NCBI GenBank assembly: GCA_020638575.1
Contig: JACKIH010000003.1
Location: 1,469,501 to 1,533,500, forward strand
Direction: 5' to 3'
From: Rhodospirillaceae bacterium
Lineage (GTDB): Bacteria; Pseudomonadota; Alphaproteobacteria; DSM-16000; Inquilinaceae
DNA: 64,000 nt
Shown here: piece after piece, positions 25,958 through 33,658 of the stretch
How positions within the stretch are numbered: the first letter of the stretch is position 1
How the letters are laid out: every line of letters starts with the position of its first letter
The notes under the pieces: model-generated
What the model was told of the DNA's origin: nothing
The model's database searches: none
The model's input: only the letters and a program-made list of their open reading frames with translations
Position numbers and translations under genes: made by a program

Positions 25958-26854
25958 ATGACCGTATTCGAGACGATCGCATCGACGGAACAATTGGCGG
26001 CCGGCTGGCGCCGGGTCCGGCGTAACGCGCTGGCCACACTTCGGTCGTTTGGCCGGACGGACGCAAGTGATCCGGATATTGCAGGCTTTGGCGCGTCGCT
26101 CTTGGAGCAGTTGGGCCGGCTCCAGATGGAATTGCTGACAGGTCGGTATCGGCCGGGTCGGCTCCGGCCCGCCCTCTTGGCCAAGCCGGGTGGCGGCGAG
26201 CGCCATCTGGCGATCCCGCCGGTGCGCGACCGGGTGGTGCAGACGGCCGCGGGTCTGGTGTTGGACCGCATCATCGATCCCCACTTGTCGGATGCGAGCT
26301 TTGCTTTTCGCCGTGGGCGGTCGGTGGCGCATGCGGTGGGCCGGGTGACCACCTATCGGCTGTGGGGATCGGACTGGGTGTTGGACGGCGATATCGAACG
26401 GTACTTCGACACCATCCCCCATGCCCGGCTGATGGACCGGCTGCACGGACACATCCGATGCGCGCGAACGCTGGCTCTCGTGCAGGCATGGCTATGGCGA
26501 TTTGCCAAGGACCAAGGTTTCGACGGCTGCGGCGTGGCCCAGGGCTCGCCGATTTCACCGCTGCTGGCCAATCTCTACCTGGACCCGATCGACCGGGCCA
26601 TAGATCGGCGCCGAACGCGGCTGGTGCGGTATGCCGACGACTTCGTGGTGCTGTGCCGGCGACGCAGCGATGCGGAACGCGCCCAGCAGACCCTGTCGGC
26701 GCTTCTGGCGGCCGAGGGGCTGCGCCTGCACCCAGAGAAGACCCGCGTCACCAGCTTTGCCGATGGGTTTGAGTTTCTTGGGTATCGATTCTTCGGACCT
26801 GTGATCACGTCGACGGGGGATGCCGCCCTTCGCTACTCCTCCGCATCGCTTTGA
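25958..26854 (+). CDS. Reverse transcriptase associated with the CRISPR locus
   Basis: 298 residues from the ATG at 25958; an in-frame ATG at 25929 would add ten. RT blocks in order: GRYRPGRLRPALLAKPGGGERHLAIPPVRDRVVQTA (RT1-2), SFAFRRGRSVAHAV (RT2a), WVLDGDIERYFDTI (RT3, first Asp), GVAQGSPISPLLANLYLDPID (RT4), VRYADDFVVL (RT5; Y225-A-D-D) and KTRVTSFADGFEFLGYRF (RT7). It resembles group II-intron-derived RTs such as those fused or linked to Cas1 in type III loci. It ends soon after RT7 (LRYSSASL) with no Cas1 and little thumb, so it may be the severed RT half of an RT-Cas1 fusion. Confidence 0.88.
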   Translation: MTVFETIASTEQLAAGWRRVRRNALATLRSFGRTDASDPDIAGFGASLLEQLGRLQMELLTGRYRPGRLRPALLAKPGGGERHLAIPPVRDRVVQTAAGLVLDRIIDPHLSDASFAFRRGRSVAHAVGRVTTYRLWGSDWVLDGDIERYFDTIPHARLMDRLHGHIRCARTLALVQAWLWRFAKDQGFDGCGVAQGSPISPLLANLYLDPIDRAIDRRRTRLVRYADDFVVLCRRRSDAERAQQTLSALLAAEGLRLHPEKTRVTSFADGFEFLGYRFFGPVITSTGDAALRYSSASL

Positions 26855-26862
26855 GGAATTAT

Positions 26863-26880
26863 CGGGTTGGCAAGGTTGCC
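26863..26880. repeat. Right copy of 18-nt repeat flanking the reverse transcriptase
   Basis: CGGGTTGGCAAGGTTGCC, the partner of 25881-25898. It lies 8 bp after the RT stop and 75 bp before the cas10 start, in the region that should carry the cas operon promoter. Confidence 0.5.
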
Positions 26881-26955
26881 ATCACGAGGGTTGCGCGGAA
26901 GCACGCTTATCGTATTGTGAGAAAAATTAAGGGCGCCAATTGGCGGACAACCTGA

Positions 26956-28746
26956 ATGACTACCATCGTACATCTCGTTCTGATCGAGACTGCCGGTAAT
27001 CAGAACTACATCTTCGCCACCAACCGGCTGCGGGAGCAGGTGGGGGCGTCGGAGATCATCCGGCGGATCGGCACGCAATATGTACTGGAGGCGGTGAGCG
27101 CCAAAACCGGACAGCCGCTCTACGACGAGGATAGAGAGCGACTCGCCGCCAATCTGCTTGATCCGAACAAGAACCCGCCGATCGACCAGCAGCTAGACCC
27201 CGCCACGGCGGTCGAGGTGATGCTGGCCACCTCCGGCAAGGCATTGCTGCTGGTGCGCGATCGGACCGTCGGGGAAGGCATCGTCAAGACGGTGACGTGC
27301 CGCTCCCTGAAGAATGCACCGGGGGCAGTCGTCTACGGCGCGGTGGGTGACCCGTTTACGTTCGACCGGGCCGATGTGCTCCACTGCCAGGTCAGGAAGG
27401 TGCACGAGGAGCTTGAGGCGCTGCGGCCGACGCTGCCGGCCCCGCAGGCGCGTTTTCCCCTGCTGCCGGTGATGCAACCCTGTTCCAGCAGCGGATTGCC
27501 GGCAGCAGGCACGAAGACCATCGGAACCGATACCTATGAATGCTCGTCACCTGTGCTCGCAAAGCTTGCGCAGATTGACCCGGCGCGTGATCGACTTGGG
27601 CTCCTCGAGGATAGCAAAGGCTGCACACCATTTCGCTCGCTCGACAAGCTGGAACGGTTCGAGTGCGATTGGCTCGCCTATGTCCACGCCGATGGCAACG
27701 GCCTTGGGTCTATCTTCCTGAATTTCCAAAAGCATAGAAAGAAAGCCAAGCGGGACGACGTCGATAAAGCCCGCAGCTACGTGGAAGACTACAAGCGGTT
27801 CTCCCTCAATCTCGACAACTGTACTTTCGCGGCCGCGCGAGTGGCGATGGAGGTATTGCCCGATGCTGGTGCCAAACAGCGCGCCTTCGTCCCCCTCATC
27901 CTCGGTGGCGATGACTTGACCGTGGTCTGCGATGGATCGGCGGCTGTTTCCTTCGCCGCAACCTACCTCCAGGAATTTGAGCGGCTGACGGGGGAGAACA
28001 ACCTCTTGTCCGCCATCGCCAAGGCAGCGAACGGGGCATCCCACCTGTCCGCCATTGCCAAGGCGGCGAACAGCTCATCCCACCTCTCCGCCTGTGCCGG
28101 CGTCGCAGTCGTAAAACCGCATTTCCCGGCCCACCGAGCCTATGAGCTGGCGGAAGCGCTGACCAAGTCCGCCAAGACCGTGAAGACCCTGGTGGGGCCA
28201 GGCTGCTCAGCCCTCGACTACCATGTCCATTTCGACAGTTCCGGTGCGGATCTGCGCGTGCTGCGGGCGCGCTACGATCTGGGCAAACACAACGGCCGGA
28301 CAACCATACTGAGCGCCAAGCCCTATGTGCTCACGCCTCTCGACAAGATTAAGGAGGAAAAGAGGGCCTGGGCCAAGAACCGGCTGTGGACAGCGGCCGA
28401 CGGTTGCTCCGGCCTAGACAAAGCGGTCGAAGCATTGAGCGGAGTCACCGAAGGCCTGCCGCGCAATCAGCAGCATTATCTCCGAGAAGGCGTCTTCCTC
28501 GGAAGCGACGCCGGCGAAGGGCGGCTTGACCAGATCCGCCACCGGTACGGTAAGAACCAGGGCAACCCCAAGGGCATCCGCTGGGAAGACCTCCACCCGG
28601 CCCAGTGCGAGGTTCTCTTCTTCGAAGAACAAGAGGAGGAAGACTGCAAAGCGCTGGAAGAAACAGAAACTAAGAAAAACAGGGTCAGCGTCCGCACCTG
28701 GTTGCTCGACGCGCTGGAACTGGCGGAATTGAAGCGGAGCACTTAG
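26956..28746 (+). CDS. cas10: Cas10 large subunit, type III-D-like, GGDD cyclase, no HD domain
   Basis: 596 residues. The N-terminus (MTTIVHLVLIETAGNQNYIFATNRLREQVGASE) goes straight into the palm-like domain; no HD nuclease motif is seen, so DNA cleavage is unlikely. The first palm Asp is in YVHADGNGLGS (D246) and the cyclase motif is LILGGDDLTVV (G317-G-D-D320), predicting cyclic oligoadenylate synthesis from ATP after target RNA binding. CSSSGLPAAG...C may be a worn zinc-binding motif. A 13-residue tandem duplication (LSAIAKAAN...) follows GGDD. It is first gene of the cas operon; the next starts 2 nt after its stop. Confidence 0.88.
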   Translation: MTTIVHLVLIETAGNQNYIFATNRLREQVGASEIIRRIGTQYVLEAVSAKTGQPLYDEDRERLAANLLDPNKNPPIDQQLDPATAVEVMLATSGKALLLVRDRTVGEGIVKTVTCRSLKNAPGAVVYGAVGDPFTFDRADVLHCQVRKVHEELEALRPTLPAPQARFPLLPVMQPCSSSGLPAAGTKTIGTDTYECSSPVLAKLAQIDPARDRLGLLEDSKGCTPFRSLDKLERFECDWLAYVHADGNGLGSIFLNFQKHRKKAKRDDVDKARSYVEDYKRFSLNLDNCTFAAARVAMEVLPDAGAKQRAFVPLILGGDDLTVVCDGSAAVSFAATYLQEFERLTGENNLLSAIAKAANGASHLSAIAKAANSSSHLSACAGVAVVKPHFPAHRAYELAEALTKSAKTVKTLVGPGCSALDYHVHFDSSGADLRVLRARYDLGKHNGRTTILSAKPYVLTPLDKIKEEKRAWAKNRLWTAADGCSGLDKAVEALSGVTEGLPRNQQHYLREGVFLGSDAGEGRLDQIRHRYGKNQGNPKGIRWEDLHPAQCEVLFFEEQEEEDCKALEETETKKNRVSVRTWLLDALELAELKRST

Positions 28747-28748
28747 CA

Positions 28749-31265
28749 ATGACGGCAGGGCCCCAGCACGTCGTCTTCACCCTGACGGTCACTATGCTGT
28801 CGGACTGGCATATAGGCACCGGCGGCGGCCGTCATGGTGCCATCGACCGGCTGATCGAACGGGATGCCGACGATCTGCCCTTCGTGCCCGCCACCACGCT
28901 GCGCGGCATCTGGCGCGACGCGGCGGAGACGCTGGCGCTTGGCCTGGATGACGGCGCGGACACTGGGCCCTGGTCCACCGTGCTGGAACGGGTCTTCGGC
29001 GACCAGCCGGCGCTGGCACGCGCGCCCAGCGGGGAGCGCCCGCAATCCGGTGCCCTCATGCTCGGCGCCGCGCGCCTGCCCGCGTATCTGCGCGATGCCT
29101 TGTGGCAATCGGGCACAGACGGCAGCGACACCGACCCCGGCCGCCGCCGGCTGCGCCAGGCTTTGACCTTCGTCAAGCCGGGCGTGGCGATCGCACCGGA
29201 ATCCGGTCGTGCCAAGCCCGATTATTTGCGGTTCGAAGAGGTCGCCCGGCAGGGTGCGGTTCTAACGGCTGAGGGAATCCTCACCCTGCCACAGGATGAG
29301 GATTTGGCCAAAGCCGCCATGGCATTGCTGGTTGGCGCCGCCGCCCTGGTGGACCGCTTGGGCGGCAAGCGCCGGCGGGGCACGGGGCGCTGCGCCTGGT
29401 CGATGGCGTTCGGAAAGGCAACGCCAGAAACGCCCCCCCCGGTCACCGACCTTGCGCAGGCAATCACCGTCCTTGGTTCCGCCCCGCCGGTTTTCGGGTC
29501 GGCAGACTTGCCCGGCGACCAGTCCGCACAGGCCTACACAGATCCGCAAGCGCACTCGGATTGGGAAACCGCGACGCTGGAACTGACGCTCAAATCCCCG
29601 CTGGTGGTGGCCGACGCGGTGTTGGGCAATGTCGTGACCAGCTACACCTTTATCCCCGGCACCTATTTGCTGCCCCATATCGCCCGGGCTTTGAAGACCT
29701 CCGATTTCGACGCCTCGCCCCATATCATGGCCGGCGACATTCGGGTCGGCCATGCACGGCCGGTGCTGGGTGGTTGCCGCAGCCTGCCGATCCCGCTCGC
29801 CTGGGAACAGGTGAAGGACGACAGAAGTGATCGCAAACTAACAGGACGGCTCTTCAACCGAGCGACCGAAAGGCACCCAGAGGAGTGTCAGCTCACCTCC
29901 CTACCGCAGGGATATGTCGCCCTGTCCGCCGCCGGCGGTTCTCCCACCATCCTCACCAGGGTCGGAACCGTGGTACGAACCCACAACACGGTCGACGACA
30001 AGGTGCAGCGCCCGACGGAAGACGTTGGCGGGGTCTATTCTTACGAGGCCATCGCGGCCGGCACACAGTTTCGGACGGTGGTGCAAATCCGCAAGTCCCT
30101 TTGCTCGCGGCTGGGGGATTGGCGCGGCCGTCTGTCTGAGGGGAACCTGCGCCTGGGCCGCGCCCGAAAGGCCGGCTATGGCGAGGTAACGTTCAAGCTT
30201 GTTGGAGATGCTCCGCCTGCGGACAGCACACCCCTGCCGGATCCAGGGCAGGCCACCATCTTCTTCGCCTCGGACGTCCTGTTGCGCACCCCGCTTCTGG
30301 GGACCGGAACCGACCAGGAACAGGTTGTTGCCGCCATTTCCGACGCGCTGGGCTGGAAAGTGACGGTGCCGGATGCCGCTCCGCCGATTGCTACCGAAGG
30401 CACGGAGGAAAAGTGCACAAGCGCGAAGAGCAGGCTCATCCTCTGCCGTCTTCGGGCGCGGCGGATCGACTCCTGGGCGGCTGCCTGGCACCTGCCCCGG
30501 CCCAGCCTGATCGCCATTCAGGCCGGTTCCTACATTGTTGTGAAAAGTGCGGACAACACGCCGATTCCAGAACAAGCCCTTGCTCGCCTCCACTCCGAAG
30601 GGCTGGGCGAACGCCGTGCCGAAGGCTATGGCGAAATCCTGGTCAATCCGAAACTGCTGACGGTCAAAACGTCCTCCTGGTCCACCCCACCGGAGGATAA
30701 ATCGGACAAAGGGAACGCGCAGCGCAGGGACGGCACAATGGCCGCGTCCCTGAAGGGGGCCGCCATGACCGAGGCCGAGCGTGCCTTTGTTCAGCAGATC
30801 GAGCAGGCGGCGTGGCTGGCGGCCATTGAGGAGGCAGCCTTTACCTTCGCGGCCGCTCCAGAGAGGCGGCACGACAAGCTGCGATGGAAGGCCAGCGGCC
30901 AGGGTACGCCGCCGATGAGCCAACTGGGCGCCCTGCGGTCGGCCATGGGCCAGTTCGCCGACGACACCGATGTCGCCGCCACCCTGCGCTGGCTCGGCCA
31001 GGTCAAGAAGAACGACAGCCGGTCCGGCAAATGGGGAGAGGCCCTGAACGCGCTGGAAAGGCTGCTGTCCGACTCAGCGTCGGTCTGGACGCTTCTCGAC
31101 GAGAGTCGGTCGCCGTGGCCCGGCACCCTGCTGACCGACGACCCATCAGACCTGAAGAAGCGCCATTGGCACGACGCCGTACGGGCCGTGCTGCTTGCGT
31201 CCATCCGTGCCCACAAGCGGGCATTGGAGGAGGAGCGGTCGCACGACGAGTGGAAGGCGGCGTAG
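28749..31265 (+). CDS. Multi-domain RAMP protein: Cas7/Csm3-like plus Csx10-like, with helical tail
   Basis: 838 residues, far longer than a single Cas7 or Cas5. Residues 1-220 form a Cas7-type RAMP (FVPATTLRGIWRDAAE; glycine-rich GGKRRRGTGRC at ~205). Residues ~260-640 hold a second RAMP region (SYTFIPGTYLLPHIARAL at ~298, LGRARKAGYGEV at ~475) ending in GLGERRAEGYGE (~618), the sort of motif seen at the end of Csx10 (Cas5 of type III-D). The last ~190 residues are helical and could be a fused Cas11-like small subunit, as no separate one exists (inference). It would build the crRNA-binding backbone. It abuts the next gene. Confidence 0.8.
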   Translation: MTAGPQHVVFTLTVTMLSDWHIGTGGGRHGAIDRLIERDADDLPFVPATTLRGIWRDAAETLALGLDDGADTGPWSTVLERVFGDQPALARAPSGERPQSGALMLGAARLPAYLRDALWQSGTDGSDTDPGRRRLRQALTFVKPGVAIAPESGRAKPDYLRFEEVARQGAVLTAEGILTLPQDEDLAKAAMALLVGAAALVDRLGGKRRRGTGRCAWSMAFGKATPETPPPVTDLAQAITVLGSAPPVFGSADLPGDQSAQAYTDPQAHSDWETATLELTLKSPLVVADAVLGNVVTSYTFIPGTYLLPHIARALKTSDFDASPHIMAGDIRVGHARPVLGGCRSLPIPLAWEQVKDDRSDRKLTGRLFNRATERHPEECQLTSLPQGYVALSAAGGSPTILTRVGTVVRTHNTVDDKVQRPTEDVGGVYSYEAIAAGTQFRTVVQIRKSLCSRLGDWRGRLSEGNLRLGRARKAGYGEVTFKLVGDAPPADSTPLPDPGQATIFFASDVLLRTPLLGTGTDQEQVVAAISDALGWKVTVPDAAPPIATEGTEEKCTSAKSRLILCRLRARRIDSWAAAWHLPRPSLIAIQAGSYIVVKSADNTPIPEQALARLHSEGLGERRAEGYGEILVNPKLLTVKTSSWSTPPEDKSDKGNAQRRDGTMAASLKGAAMTEAERAFVQQIEQAAWLAAIEEAAFTFAAAPERRHDKLRWKASGQGTPPMSQLGALRSAMGQFADDTDVAATLRWLGQVKKNDSRSGKWGEALNALERLLSDSASVWTLLDESRSPWPGTLLTDDPSDLKKRHWHDAVRAVLLASIRAHKRALEEERSHDEWKAA

Positions 31266-33023
31266 ATGGCCCGACGCATTCACAAGCGCTATCGCGTAAC
31301 CGGAACGTTGGTGGCCCAGACACCCCTGCATGTGGGTGGGACAGGAGCGCGGCTTGAAACCGATCTGCCCCTGGCGGTCGATGGCGCTGGCCGCCACTAC
31401 ATTCCCGGCACGAGCCTGGCCGGCGCGCTGCGGGGGTGGCACCGCCAAGCCTGCCGCGGGGCGCATTGGGACGCCCAGTTTACCGGCGAGGTAGGCGGGA
31501 AGGCAGCCTTCTGCGATCGCCTTTGGGGGTTTCAGCTTTCCGGGAAGGACAAGGGGGGCATCGCGAGCCACGTCCTCATCGAAGACGCACCGGTCGCTAC
31601 CCCCCTGCCCCCGGAGATCCGCCACGGCGTGGGCATCGATCGGGTGGAGGGACGAGCTGCCGATCGCATCAAATACGACCGCCAGATCCTGCCGCGGGGC
31701 ACATGCTTCGACCTCGACATGACCATCGAGGTGCCGGACTCCTGCGCTGACAGCGGCGTGCGGGCTGCGCTGGGCCACTTGTTGACGGCGCTGAAGCACG
31801 GCGATGTTCGGCTGGGGGCGAGCAAGACCCGTGGGCTCGGACGGATCAAGCTGAACGATGGCAGCGTATTCGAGGAGACTTTGGGGTCGCGGGACGGCAT
31901 CGTTTCCGTCCTGAAAGCACGGGCCAACCAACGACCGGCGAACTCAGGCAAAGCCCTGTTCGATACATTGTGCACCGTCGACGCCACAAAGTTGGCCACC
32001 GTCGCGTGTCCGAAGCTCACCATTTCCATCGCGTGGGAACCGGCCGGCCCCGTCATGGTGAAGTCCGACGTTGAGGGCATCAGCGTCGATATGTTGCCGC
32101 TGGTCAGCGGTGCGGGCGAGACGCTGGCCCCAGTCATCCCCGGCTCTTCCATCAAAGGAGCTTTGCGGGCTCAGGCGGAACGGATTGCCGCTACCGTCCT
32201 GGACATATGCCTCGACAAGGACATCCCAGGGCGGGAGCGCTTCCTCACCCACGTGGCCCGCGTAGACCTTGTGGAAACCCTGTTCGGTGCACCAGGTCCC
32301 GAGGAGAAGCCAAAGAAGAAGCAAGACATAGGGCCGCCACGCGCCCCGAAGGCTGCCGGCCCCGTGCTCGGCCTGGGAGCGGTCGCCGTGGACGACTGCT
32401 TCGCCGAACAGCATATCAAGCCGGACGCATGGCAGGGGCTGCTGGATGCAGAGGCGGGGGACACAAAGAGCCAGGCGCCTTTACTTTCGGCCCTACAGAA
32501 TGCCGACTTGAGCGGCTTCTATCCGGCCACCCATGTGGCGATCGATCGATGGACCGGTGGTGCCGCCGACAGCTTCCTCTACAGCGTCCTGGAACCGGGG
32601 GGGCTCGCCTGGGAGCCGATCTCGATCGAGCTGGACCTCACGCGGCTTGCCGTCTTGCGTGAACGGGAGGACGTGAACGCAGCGAGGGAAACGCCGACTG
32701 ACGGGAACGGCGCCTCTCACCTGGGTCGACGGCAAGCGGCCATCGCACTCTTCCTGCTGACGCTGCGTGACCTGCTGTTCGAGCGTATCCCCATCGGCTT
32801 CGGCAGCAATCGCGGACTGGGGGCCGTAAAGGTGACCAGTATCAAGATCACCTCACCTGAGGAAGATGCAGACGGCTGGCTGGGTGGAGATTTCTTGGTG
32901 GGGCTCTCCCGGACCGAATTGACCGCGGAGAAGTTCCGCAAATCTGACCCGGAGTTGTGCAAGGCGCTGGCCCCGATGGAAAAAGTCTGGGGAGAATTCC
33001 TCAAGACGGAGGGAAAGGCATGA
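31266..33023 (+). CDS. Double Cas7 (Csm3-Csm3-like) RAMP fusion
   Basis: 585 residues with two Cas7 modules. Module 1 (1-~215): LHVGGTGARLETDLPLAVDG with an acidic residue where Csm3 has its RNA-cutting Asp, YIPGTSLAGALRGWHR (~45), GIDRVEGRAADRIKYDRQILPRG, GASKTRGLGRIKL (~182). Module 2 (~225-585): VIPGSSIKGALRAQAERIA (~290), HVAIDRWTGGAADSFLYSVLEP, GFGSNRGLGAVKV (~510). It is predicted to occupy two consecutive backbone positions in the effector and to cut target RNA at about 6-nt steps if the acidic residue is catalytic. The stop overlaps the csx19 start by 4 nt. Confidence 0.85.
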   Translation: MARRIHKRYRVTGTLVAQTPLHVGGTGARLETDLPLAVDGAGRHYIPGTSLAGALRGWHRQACRGAHWDAQFTGEVGGKAAFCDRLWGFQLSGKDKGGIASHVLIEDAPVATPLPPEIRHGVGIDRVEGRAADRIKYDRQILPRGTCFDLDMTIEVPDSCADSGVRAALGHLLTALKHGDVRLGASKTRGLGRIKLNDGSVFEETLGSRDGIVSVLKARANQRPANSGKALFDTLCTVDATKLATVACPKLTISIAWEPAGPVMVKSDVEGISVDMLPLVSGAGETLAPVIPGSSIKGALRAQAERIAATVLDICLDKDIPGRERFLTHVARVDLVETLFGAPGPEEKPKKKQDIGPPRAPKAAGPVLGLGAVAVDDCFAEQHIKPDAWQGLLDAEAGDTKSQAPLLSALQNADLSGFYPATHVAIDRWTGGAADSFLYSVLEPGGLAWEPISIELDLTRLAVLREREDVNAARETPTDGNGASHLGRRQAAIALFLLTLRDLLFERIPIGFGSNRGLGAVKVTSIKITSPEEDADGWLGGDFLVGLSRTELTAEKFRKSDPELCKALAPMEKVWGEFLKTEGKA

Positions 33024-33658
33024 CCATTTCTCTCCATACCTGGACCCGGGACGATTGCGATGCCGATACCGTGCTGGACGCGGCAGCGGCGTCCTTGGAG
33101 CGGGCCGGCGAGGCCGTAGCGCTGCTCTACACGCCGCGTTGCTGCGTGTTTGCTCGGTTGACGGCCGAAGGCGAATTGCGTGGACCGCCGGAGCACCCGT
33201 GCGGCAAGGGTCCCTTCCGCACTGCGGTGGTCGATGCAGCCTATGAGATCCGCATCTTCACTGCGGCTTGGGAATTCCGCTGGCTGCGCCAAGGCATCAG
33301 CGGACAAGCCGCGGTGTTGTGGGACATCCCTTCAGCGGAAGCCCCGCGTTCCGGCTCCTTGCGTGACTGGACCTACCGCATGCTCCAAGAGATGACCGGT
33401 ATCGTTCCTCAGCAATACCTGCTCTGGGGCAAGCCGGATGCCGACCGGTCAAAGGAGGGTTGGACAGCGCTCACGGCCGCGCGGATTGGCACTCTCTGGG
33501 TGCCGCTACAGGAGCCGCCCCCGGACAACAAACGGGTCGCCCTGAAGGCATGCGAATATCTCGCCCGACGGGCACACGGCAACGTCGTGGTCGCCGACCA
33601 GCGGCTGCTGGAACTGGCCGTGGTCGACCCCGAGGTTCAAGCAGGAGACTGCCTGTGA
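33020..33658 (+). CDS. csx19: Csx19 family (TIGR03984-like) type III-D accessory protein
   Basis: 212 residues from the ATGA overlap at 33020. IRIFTAAWEFRWLRQGISGQAAVLW (about 75-100) and VPQQYLLWGKPD match the pattern I know for TIGR03984, a marker of type III-D loci. Its biochemical role is unknown to me, though in III-D complexes it is thought to be structural. It is coupled to both neighbours by 4-nt overlaps. Confidence 0.75.
   Translation: MTISLHTWTRDDCDADTVLDAAAASLERAGEAVALLYTPRCCVFARLTAEGELRGPPEHPCGKGPFRTAVVDAAYEIRIFTAAWEFRWLRQGISGQAAVLWDIPSAEAPRSGSLRDWTYRMLQEMTGIVPQQYLLWGKPDADRSKEGWTALTAARIGTLWVPLQEPPPDNKRVALKACEYLARRAHGNVVVADQRLLELAVVDPEVQAGDCL

Noticed and set aside
26880..26955. 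Possible remaining Cas1 coding sequence between RT and Cas10
   Set aside because: I read the three forward frames after the RT stop; none resembles the Cas1 start, and the stretch is too short.
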